A stretch of 9,702 nucleotides of DNA from Pseudomonadota bacterium (GTDB lineage: Bacteria > Pseudomonadota > Alphaproteobacteria > Acetobacterales > Acetobacteraceae), in assembly GCA_021845835.1 (NCBI GenBank), contig JAJZVE010000126.1, forward strand, positions 1 through 9,702. Direction: 5' to 3'. This document shows, in pieces, positions 4,266 to 9,702 of this stretch; positions within the stretch are counted from its first letter, which is position 1, and each line of letters opens with the position of its first letter. A program made the position numbers and the translations under genes. The notes under the pieces were generated by a model, which searched no databases, was not told the DNA's origin, and worked only from the letters and a program-made list of their open reading frames with translations.

Positions 4266-6464
4266 GTGTCTGGGCAGACCGCCTTCACCGTCACCGACCA
4301 GGCCAGCCTCGCTGCCGCCATTGATGCGATGGATCTGTCAGGCGCGGCGTCGGCGCCTAACACCAGCTACAGCATCACCATCGCCGGTGGCGCGGGCACG
4401 GCGATCCAGCTCACCAGCGACCTGCCGGCGATCAATCTCGCCAGCGGCGACACGCTGTTCATCAACGGCGGCGGTGCCACGCTGCACGGCGACGGCCATC
4501 AGCGGGGGTTGTTCGTCTATGCCGGCAACGTCGCAATCGGCAACCTGACGATCAGCAACACCGCGGCGATCGGCGGCAGCGGCGGCGGCGGGTGGGAGGG
4601 CGGCGGGGGCGGCGCCGGCCTCGGCGGCGGGCTGTTCGTCGGCTCCGGCGCCACCGTCGCGCTGGCGGGCGTCATCTTCACCGGCAACGCGGCGATCGGC
4701 GGCAACGGCGGCTTCGGCGGCGGCTACGGCCTCGGCGGCGGTGGCGGCATGGGCGGCGCGGGCGGCGGCGGCCCGGCGCAGAGCGGCGGCGGCGGTATTG
4801 GGCGCAAGGCGACGGGGGCCGGAAACGGCGCGGCCGGCGCCGGCATCGTGACGGGCGTGCCGGCCACGTCCTACGGCAGCTACTCGACGGCGGCGGGCGG
4901 CGGCGGCGGCGGCGGCTACAGCGGCGGCGGCGTCGGCGCCGCGGGCAAGAACGGCGGCTTCGGCGGCGGCGGCGCGGCCTATGGCTCCGGCGGGTTCGGC
5001 GGCGGCGCCGGGGCGTTCGGCCGGAGCGGCGGCTGGGGCGGCGGCGGCAGCGGTGGCATCCATGCCGGCCCGCAAGGCTTCGGCGGCGGTGCCGGCGGCG
5101 CCGGCAGCTACATCCAGCAGTCCACCGGCTATGGCTATTACGGCGGCTACTACCAGCAATCGCCCGGCCCGGCGGCGGGGGGCGGCGGCCTGGGCGCGGG
5201 CGGCAACGTGTTCGTGCAGCAGGGCGGCGTGCTGGCGATCGGCGCCGGCGCGCTGCTCAACGGCCACGTCACCGCCGGCGCCGCCGGCGGCACCACGCCC
5301 GGCATCACCAATGCCTTCGCGCTCGGCAGCGCCGTGTTCCTGCAAGGCTACGAGACGCTGTTCCTCAGCCCGGCGGTCGGGCAGACGCTGACCGTCAGCG
5401 GGGTCATCGCCGACCAGGCCGGCTCCGGCGTCGGGCCGACCGTGCAGGGCAGCGGCACCGTCGTCGTCTCCGGCGGCATGGTCGTGCTGTCCGCCGCCAA
5501 CACCTATACCGGCCCGACCGTGATCGACGGCGGCACGCTCGATCTCGGCAGCGCGCAGTCGGCCGGCAGCGGTTCCATCGTGTTCACCGGAGGCGCCGGC
5601 ACGCTCGACATCGCCGCCGCGGCGCCGGGCAACCCGCTCGTCGATTTCCGGTCGGTGGACGCGATCGCGCTCGCCGCCGATCCCGCTTCCGTGTCTTATG
5701 ACCCGGCGCAGCACGTCGCGAGCTATGCCGGCGGGTCGCTGCATTTCGACCCGACGACGGCGCCGCGCGCCATCGCCTACGACGCCGCGACCGGCGTGCT
5801 GACCGTCCCCTGCTTCGCCGCCGGTACGCGCATCGCGACACCCGGCGGCGCGGTCGCGGTGGAGCGGCTGCGCGTCGGCGAGAGCGTGTGTCTGGCGGAG
5901 GGCGGCACCGCGCCGGTGGTCTGGCTCGGTCATCGCCGCATCGACTGCCGGCGTCATCCGCGCCCGGACGACGTGCATCCGGTGCGCATCGCCGCGCACG
6001 CCTTTGGCATGGGCCGTCCGGCGCGCGACATCCGGTTGTCGCCCGACCATGCCGTGTTCGTGGACGGCGTGCTGATCCCGGTGCGCTACCTGCTGAACGA
6101 TGCCACCGTCGCGCAACTGGCGGTGGCCACCGTCACCTACTGGCATGTCGAGCTGCCCGCGCATGGCGTGCTGCTGGCGGACGGGCTGCCGGCCGAGAGC
6201 TACCTCGACAGCGGCAATCGCGCCGCCTTCGCCAATGGCGGCACGCTGGTCATGGCGCACGCCGATTTTGCCCGCCGCGTCTGGACGGACCGCGGCTGCG
6301 CGCCGCTCGTCACCGAAGGCGCCATGCGCGACCGCGTGTATGCGCGGCTGATCGCGCAGGCGCTAACGCTGGGCTGGCGGGCAGCGGATGCGGGCGGCGG
6401 CGCGGTACGCTGGATCGCGCCCGCGGCGGCCTGGCCGGTCAGGCGCCGGACAGGACGTGGATGA
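4266..6464 (+). CDS. Glycine-rich beta-helix (autotransporter-repeat) protein with C-terminal Hint domain
   Basis: 732 residues with a GTG start. Residues 1-100 look like the start of a right-handed beta-helix (SYSITIAGGAG, DTLFINGGGATL, NLTISNTAAI). Residues 102-315 are extremely glycine-rich, with Chlamydia-PMP-like phrases such as GGGLFVGSGATVALAGVIFTGN, and Tyr-rich YGYYGGYYQQ at 288-298. Residues 395-440 carry an autotransporter-associated beta-strand repeat (SAANTYTGPTVIDGGTLDLG, 409-428). A Hint_2 module starts at VPCFAAGTRI (Cys516), with LSPDH (H595), LLNDATV and GLPAESYLDSGNR. It ends in a basic tail. By analogy with Hedgehog, Cys516 could cut off residues 1-515, the putative surface passenger; this is inference. 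No HN-Cys/Ser/Thr splice end is visible, so cleavage rather than splicing is expected. There is no evident signal peptide, membrane segment, RTX repeats or autotransporter barrel, so the export route is unclear. Its last 26 bp overlap the convergent monooxygenase-like gene. Confidence 0.87.
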   Translation: MSGQTAFTVTDQASLAAAIDAMDLSGAASAPNTSYSITIAGGAGTAIQLTSDLPAINLASGDTLFINGGGATLHGDGHQRGLFVYAGNVAIGNLTISNTAAIGGSGGGGWEGGGGGAGLGGGLFVGSGATVALAGVIFTGNAAIGGNGGFGGGYGLGGGGGMGGAGGGGPAQSGGGGIGRKATGAGNGAAGAGIVTGVPATSYGSYSTAAGGGGGGGYSGGGVGAAGKNGGFGGGGAAYGSGGFGGGAGAFGRSGGWGGGGSGGIHAGPQGFGGGAGGAGSYIQQSTGYGYYGGYYQQSPGPAAGGGGLGAGGNVFVQQGGVLAIGAGALLNGHVTAGAAGGTTPGITNAFALGSAVFLQGYETLFLSPAVGQTLTVSGVIADQAGSGVGPTVQGSGTVVVSGGMVVLSAANTYTGPTVIDGGTLDLGSAQSAGSGSIVFTGGAGTLDIAAAAPGNPLVDFRSVDAIALAADPASVSYDPAQHVASYAGGSLHFDPTTAPRAIAYDAATGVLTVPCFAAGTRIATPGGAVAVERLRVGESVCLAEGGTAPVVWLGHRRIDCRRHPRPDDVHPVRIAAHAFGMGRPARDIRLSPDHAVFVDGVLIPVRYLLNDATVAQLAVATVTYWHVELPAHGVLLADGLPAESYLDSGNRAAFANGGTLVMAHADFARRVWTDRGCAPLVTEGAMRDRVYARLIAQALTLGWRAADAGGGAVRWIAPAAAWPVRRRTGRG
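4569..5210 (+). repeat. GGC-rich low-complexity tract encoding the glycine-rich passenger core
   Basis: About 640 bp of runs of GGC and GGCGGC interspersed with short Ser/Ala/Tyr/Phe codons, encoding residues 102-315 of the long Hint protein. The repeats are imperfect and have no fixed unit. The antisense strand reads as GCC (Ala), which opens a long spurious frame on the minus strand. Such tracts are prone to slippage and assembly error. Confidence 0.85.
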
Positions 6465-6747
6465 CGCGCCTGGCGATCATCGGCCTGGTGCGTTCGGCAT
6501 AGGTCGCCATGTGCGGCGTGGCGGCGTGCGCGCGCAGCGCCTCCGCACTCTCCCATTTCTCGATCACCACGAACGTGTCCGGACCGAGCGCGGCGGCGAA
6601 CTTGCCGAAGCCCTCGGCGTCGATTGCCGGGCCGTATTCGATGCAGCCCTTCTCGGCATGCACGTTCGGCATGTTGGCGCGGAACTCGGCGAGCACCGCG
6701 TCGCGCTGGCCGGGCTGGGCGGTGATCAGGGCAAGGACATGGATCAT
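6439..6747 (-). CDS. Antibiotic biosynthesis monooxygenase (ABM) family protein, putative quinol monooxygenase
   Basis: 102 residues, the usual size of one ABM (YgiN-like) ferredoxin-like domain. Recognisable features are the N-terminal strand MIHVLALITAQPGQRDAVL (1-19), the EKGCIEYGPA segment (32-41), the TFVVIEKWESAEALRAHAAT strand-helix (58-77) and TPHM near 77-80. Family members are small dimeric cofactor-free oxygenases or quinone/electrophile-handling proteins; the substrate cannot be told from sequence. GGGAG lies 7 nt before the ATG. It is the last gene of the minus-strand block, 68 bp after the sulfotransferase, and its 3' end overlaps that of the long Hint gene by 26 bp (6439-6464) in convergent orientation. 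No independent promoter is obvious in the 68-bp gap. Confidence 0.88.
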   Translation of the reverse strand: MIHVLALITAQPGQRDAVLAEFRANMPNVHAEKGCIEYGPAIDAEGFGKFAAALGPDTFVVIEKWESAEALRAHAATPHMATYAERTRPMIARRVIHVLSGA

Positions 6748-6815
6748 GGTGCGTCTCCCGAGAGTGCCGGCCCGAGACTTGCCCGGTTTCGCGCCGGCGT
6801 GAAAGCCCCCGCGGT

Positions 6816-7634
6816 TCAGACGACCCGCAGCCCGGGCGGCAGCCGTGCGGGATCGTGCCAGAACGTGTCGGGGTCGAAGCGGGTGAACAGGTCGGGCGGC
6901 AGCACCGTGCGCCGCGACTCGCGCTGCACCTCCGGCGCCACGTCGTGCAGGCCGGGCGTGCCCATGCGCGCGTCGAACTCGCGCGCCTCGTCATAGGTGA
7001 TATGCGCGAAGTCGTGCGCGAACGGCGGCAGGCCGAGGAACGCATAGACGGCGGCGAGTGCGCGCGCCGGTTCGGCCGTCAGCGTCTCGTAGGTCAGCAG
7101 CAGCAGCCGGTCGGCCTGTTCGCCGAAGCAAGCCTCGCGCAGCGCGTTCCAGGCGAAGCCGACCAGCCCGGCGCCGCCGCCCAGCGTCTCCATGCGGGCA
7201 TAGACGGTGCCGTGCGGATCGAACTTGAACAGGCCGGACGGCTCGAAGTGGTTGCGGCGGACCAGGCGCTCGATGCTGTCCATGATCCAGGGCACGTCGC
7301 GCACACAGGCGATCACCCTGGCATCCGGGAACAGCGCCGCCAGCGCCGGCAGCCGCGCGCACCAGACGCGGTTGGTGTCGAACACCGTCTTCGCAGGATG
7401 GATGCGATGGTAGTAGGCGTCGAACACGCCGCGCAGGATGGCGGCGCGCCGGTCGTCGTCGATGAACACGGCGGCCTCGTTGGCCTGGCTCATCTCCCGC
7501 AGCACCGCGCCGAACAGCGCGCCGACAGGACTGGTCATGCCGGCATGAAGCAGCGGATTCTGCCGCAGGATCGCCGCCAGCAGCGTCGAACCGGAGCGCG
7601 GCAGGCCGGAGATGAAATGGATGCCGCGTTCCAT
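6816..7634 (-). CDS. Sulfotransferase family protein
   Basis: 272 residues. The PAPS-binding 5'-phosphosulfate loop is GLPRSGSTLL (10-19), right at the N-terminus. The 3'-phosphate-binding motif follows as VIACVRDVPWIMDSIERLVRRN (about 107-128), with R112 and S120 at the expected positions, and LLLLTYETLTAEPARAL (177-193) is the usual late conserved block. Members transfer sulfate from PAPS to hydroxyl or amino groups of sugars, lipids or small molecules; the acceptor is unknown. It is presumably cytosolic, with no signal or membrane segment. The ATG at 7634 has only a weak AGG upstream, but the conserved loop begins ten residues in, so no longer N-terminus is needed. It is 57 bp downstream of the GGDEF-EAL gene and 68 bp upstream of the ABM gene, compatible with one transcript. 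Confidence 0.88.
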   Translation of the reverse strand: MERGIHFISGLPRSGSTLLAAILRQNPLLHAGMTSPVGALFGAVLREMSQANEAAVFIDDDRRAAILRGVFDAYYHRIHPAKTVFDTNRVWCARLPALAALFPDARVIACVRDVPWIMDSIERLVRRNHFEPSGLFKFDPHGTVYARMETLGGGAGLVGFAWNALREACFGEQADRLLLLTYETLTAEPARALAAVYAFLGLPPFAHDFAHITYDEAREFDARMGTPGLHDVAPEVQRESRRTVLPPDLFTRFDPDTFWHDPARLPPGLRVV

Positions 7635-7651
7635 CGCTGGCCTGTTCCGTA

Positions 7652-7663
7652 GGGACGTGTCCC
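7652..7663. other. Short inverted repeat between the GGDEF-EAL and sulfotransferase genes
   Basis: GGGAC-GT-GTCCC (7652-7663) lies in the 57-bp gap. The 2-nt loop and absence of a T-run argue against a terminator. It may be a processing hairpin or chance. Confidence 0.2.
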
Positions 7664-7691
7664 ATCCGTCCGAAGGGGAGGACGACTCGAT

Positions 7692-9473
7692 CTACGGCGT
7701 CGGCCCGGGGTGCGGCAAGGGGGCGGTGCGCACCGCCAGCCGTTCGAGGGCTTCGGCAGGGCCGGGATAGCCAAACAGATAGCCCTGCCCCTCATCGCAC
7801 CCCATCGCGCGCAAAAGGGAGAGCTGCGCCTCCGTCTCGACTCCCTCGGCGTTGACCCGTATCGCCAGGCTGTGGCCGAGGGTGATCACTGCCTGCACGA
7901 TTGCGGCAGCACCGGGGTCGGTGCTCATACACGCGACGAAGCTTTGATCCACCTTGAGCTTGTCGAAGGGGAAGCGGCGAAGATAGTTCAGGCTCGAATA
8001 CCCGGTGCCGAAATCGTCGAGCACGATGCTGACGCCGAGCGCGCGAAGCCGACCCAACGTCGCGATCGTCGCTGTCGTGTCGTACAGCAGCAGCGCCTCG
8101 GTGATTTCCAGCTCCAGCCGATTGGCTGGCAATCCGGTTTCCACCAGCACCTGCGTTACCAGTTCGACGAGGCCGGGCCGGCGCACCTGCCTGGGTGAGA
8201 GGTTCACGGCCAGCGACAATCCGTCCCACTGAACGGCACGGGCGCAGGCCGCACGCAGCACCCAGGCGCCAAGCTCGTCGATCAGCCCGGCGTTCTCGGC
8301 CAGCGGGATGAACTCGGCCGGTGCCAGCCTGCCATGCTTCGGATGCCACCAGCGCACCAGCGCCTCGGCACCGATGATGCGGTGCGACGCGAGCGCCACG
8401 ATGGGCTGGAAATGTACCTGCAGCCCGCCTTCCGCCAACGCCCGGCGCAGGTCGCGTTCCATGTCCTTGCGCCGGTGCAGCACGGCGTACATCGTGGCCT
8501 GGAAGAAGCGGTAGGTGCCGCGCCCCGCCGCCTTGGCCTGGTAGAGCGCCATGTCGGCCTGGCGCAGCAGGAGATCGAGTTGCGCGTCCTCGTCGCCGCG
8601 CGCGCACAGCGCGATGCCGACGCTGGTGCGCACCTGCACCTCGTGTCCGGCCAGCACGAAGGGCGCCGATATCGCACCGATTACCCGTTGCGTCACCTCC
8701 GCCGCCTCTTCGGCCGTGGTGATCCCTTCGAGCAGTATTGCGAACTCGTCCCCTCCCAGCCGGGCCAGGGTGTCTTCGCTGCGCAGGCACGGGCCAATGC
8801 GCGTCGCCACTTGTCGCAAGAGTTCGTCGCCCGCCGGATGGCCGAGGGTGTCGTTCACGTCCTTGAAGTGATCGAGGTCGAGGAACAGCACCGCGACCAA
8901 CCAGTCCTTGGCTGTCGGGTCAGGCCGGTGGTCATCCAACCGGCTTTCCCCGCGCAGGCGGGCCAGGGTGCGTTCCAGGCGCTCGCTGAACAGGGTGCGG
9001 TTGGGCAGGCCGGTCAGGGCGTCGTGATGCGCCATGTGCCGGACATGCGCCTCTGCCTCGCGCCGCTCAGTAATGTCCTCGAACGTGGCGACCCAGCCAC
9101 CGCCGAAGGTCGGCTCATGGTGAATGATCTGTACGCGGCCGTTGCGCAGCGTCACCTCGGTATCCGTCACCCGCTCCGCAACCGCCATGCGATCGCGCCA
9201 GGCAGCGTACTGCTCCGGCGGCATGTTCGGCCCGGTACCGGCGGCATAGCGCAGGTCCACTACGTCGCGCAGGGTCATGCCGATCCAGAGCTGGTTCGGA
9301 TCGAGGCCGTACATCTCGGCATAGTGCCGGTTGAAGAGTAACAGGCGCTGCTGGCCGTCAAACACGCACAAGCCCTGCCGGATGCGGTCGAGTGCAAGAT
9401 CGCGCAACTCGATCTCACTGAGCAGGGCAGCCACACCGCTGGAACCACTGCCGGGCATCACCATTTCTCTCAT
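7692..9473 (-). CDS. PAS-GGDEF-EAL cyclic-di-GMP signalling protein
   Basis: 593 residues, cytosolic, no membrane segment. A PAS domain (about 20-140, starting ALDRIRQGLCVFDGQQRL and ending ATFEDITERREAE) is the likely sensor. The GGDEF domain (about 146-325) has DALTGLPNRT, FLDLDHFKDVNDTLGH and an intact RLGGDEF (GGDEF 240-244). An inhibitory I-site, RSED (231-234), lies exactly five residues upstream. The EAL domain (about 335-580) keeps the catalytic set: EAL 370-372, N424, E456, D486/D487 in DDFGTGYSSL, K507, E543 and Q563 in GQGYLFGYP. Both diguanylate cyclase and phosphodiesterase activities are therefore possible; which dominates cannot be read off. The ATG at 9473 lacks a Shine-Dalgarno site and sits inside an inverted repeat; M4 (9464) or M6 (9458), the latter with GAGAG 8 nt upstream, are alternative starts that leave the domains intact. 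First gene of a minus-strand block with the sulfotransferase and ABM genes. Confidence 0.95.
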   Translation of the reverse strand: MREMVMPGSGSSGVAALLSEIELRDLALDRIRQGLCVFDGQQRLLLFNRHYAEMYGLDPNQLWIGMTLRDVVDLRYAAGTGPNMPPEQYAAWRDRMAVAERVTDTEVTLRNGRVQIIHHEPTFGGGWVATFEDITERREAEAHVRHMAHHDALTGLPNRTLFSERLERTLARLRGESRLDDHRPDPTAKDWLVAVLFLDLDHFKDVNDTLGHPAGDELLRQVATRIGPCLRSEDTLARLGGDEFAILLEGITTAEEAAEVTQRVIGAISAPFVLAGHEVQVRTSVGIALCARGDEDAQLDLLLRQADMALYQAKAAGRGTYRFFQATMYAVLHRRKDMERDLRRALAEGGLQVHFQPIVALASHRIIGAEALVRWWHPKHGRLAPAEFIPLAENAGLIDELGAWVLRAACARAVQWDGLSLAVNLSPRQVRRPGLVELVTQVLVETGLPANRLELEITEALLLYDTTATIATLGRLRALGVSIVLDDFGTGYSSLNYLRRFPFDKLKVDQSFVACMSTDPGAAAIVQAVITLGHSLAIRVNAEGVETEAQLSLLRAMGCDEGQGYLFGYPGPAEALERLAVRTAPLPHPGPTP

Positions 9474-9484
9474 TTCGAATGAGA
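9468..9484. promoter_or_regulatory. Perfect inverted repeat over the start of the GGDEF-EAL gene
   Basis: TCTCATT-TCG-AATGAGA: 7-bp perfect arms with a 3-nt spacer. In the minus-strand transcript the second arm contains the first ATG (9471-9473) and the GAGAG that could serve M6. It could be a hairpin hiding the start, or a dimeric regulator's binding site. Confidence 0.45.
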
Positions 9485-9534
9485 AAACAGTTCAGAGGGC
9501 TTCGCGATCATTTCCTCGCTGGAGGGGGTTCCCT

Positions 9535-9663
9535 ATGATGTGGCTGTTGTTCCGCTTTAAAGCTAACCTCAGGTTAAATTGCCCGATGGCGGCAGAGGAC
9601 GACCAAACCGCCTTGTATCATAATGCACTCGAAAGCACGCGCGAAAAATGCGGGGATGCATGA
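9535..9663 (+). CDS. Possible small ORF of unknown function (42 residues)
   Basis: The frame begins MMWLLFRFKANLRL and ends EKCGDA, then TGA. GGAGG (9521-9525) lies 9 nt before the first ATG, a strong ribosome site. I do not recognise the sequence; the N-terminal MMWLLF is hydrophobic but too short for a membrane span. An internal ATG (residue 18) is an alternative start. The same bases include a TATGAT -10-like hexamer overlapping the start codon and a palindrome inside the frame, so this may instead be the control region of the next gene. The stop touches or overlaps ATGs at 9660 and 9664, which would suit a coupled downstream gene. Confidence 0.25.
   Translation: MMWLLFRFKANLRLNCPMAAEDDQTALYHNALESTREKCGDA
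9564..9576. promoter_or_regulatory. Operator-like palindrome TAACCT-C-AGGTTA
   Basis: Perfect 6-bp arms around one central base, flanked by AT-rich sequence, about 90 bp upstream of the GGDEF-EAL start and within the possible small ORF. Length and symmetry suit a dimeric transcription factor. The regulator is unknown. Confidence 0.4.
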
Positions 9664-9702
9664 ATGCGCCCGGGTGTTGCCTCGCCGAAGCAGCGCGCCA
9701 GC

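Larger units (their letters stand above)
9474..9702. other. AT-richer upstream region at the right edge
   Basis: This stretch is markedly less GC-rich than the genes. It holds the leader of the GGDEF-EAL gene, a TATGAT -10-like hexamer on the plus strand (9534-9539, no good -35), a 13-bp palindrome, a possible 42-residue ORF, and two possible starts (ATG at 9660 or 9664) of a plus-strand gene continuing beyond the window. I cannot decide between these starts from about 40 bases. Confidence 0.5.

Noticed and set aside
4180..4548. Plus-strand frame beginning MDGVNIKRER, overlapping the start of the long Hint gene.
   Set aside because: No ribosome site and no recognisable motifs; it overlaps the GTG-start gene in another frame and turns into Ser/Pro/Arg-rich shadow sequence.
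4569..5210. CRISPR array or regular tandem repeat.
   Set aside because: The GGC-rich repeats are irregular, lie in frame in a coding region, and lack equal spacers.
4338..6260. Long minus-strand frame (640 residues) antisense to the glycine-rich Hint gene.
   Set aside because: It arises because GGC repeats read as GCC (Ala) on the other strand. It shows only Ala/Arg-rich low complexity and no family motifs.
5811..6464. Intein splicing in the long Hint protein.
   Set aside because: No C-terminal His-Asn plus Cys/Ser/Thr junction or C-extein is seen. The module matches Hedgehog-like Hint_2 domains, so cleavage is more plausible than splicing.
6855..7652. Plus-strand frame of 265 residues across the sulfotransferase gene.
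   Set aside because: Antisense shadow; low-complexity Arg/Gln/Gly-rich translation.
8334..9341. Plus-strand frame of 335 residues across the GGDEF-EAL gene.
   Set aside because: Antisense shadow of an unmistakable c-di-GMP gene; no recognisable domain or ribosome site.

Overview
The window is very GC-rich bacterial DNA with densely packed genes and strong GC3 codon bias. The gene content points to an alphaproteobacterium, most likely of the family Acetobacteraceae. The clues are two proteins with bacterial Hedgehog/intein (Hint_2) domains, an Uma2-type protein of the lineage with a Thr/Asn-rich 'TIPSV' block, and an oxalate-CoA ligase next to a PanE-like reductase. This placement is inferred from family recognition, not from a search. 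I see no rRNA, tRNA, CRISPR array, insertion sequence, phage gene or origin. No gene-free stretch exceeds 300 bases; the longest are 180 bp (1484-1663) and the ~229 bp right edge (9474-9702).

Layout. Left block (minus strand): a Hint-domain protein (458-1483) followed 31 bp downstream by an Uma2-family protein that runs off the left edge (426-1). Middle block (plus strand): an oxalate-CoA ligase-like enzyme (1664-3196) overlaps a ketopantoate-reductase-family protein (3193-4173) by ATGA. After 92 AT-richer bases comes a 732-residue glycine-rich beta-helix protein with a C-terminal Hint domain (4266-6464). Right block (minus strand): a PAS-GGDEF-EAL cyclic-di-GMP protein (9473-7692), a sulfotransferase (7634-6816) and a small antibiotic-biosynthesis-monooxygenase protein (6747-6439). 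The last gene converges on the long Hint gene and overlaps its 3' end by 26 bp. The right edge is an AT-richer region with inverted repeats and a possible 42-residue ORF.

How the genes may work together. The ligase/reductase pair is best explained as an oxalate assimilation operon: oxalate to oxalyl-CoA, then to glyoxylate. This reading follows the precedent of Methylobacterium extorquens PanE2, a protein annotated as a ketopantoate reductase but reported to reduce oxalyl-CoA. The two Hint proteins flank this operon in opposite orientations. They have different architectures: one is essentially Hint first with almost no N-terminal passenger, and the other has a 515-residue surface-protein-like passenger ahead of the Hint domain. 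The c-di-GMP protein may influence surface or biofilm traits, but nothing in the sequence links it directly to the Hint adhesin-like gene.
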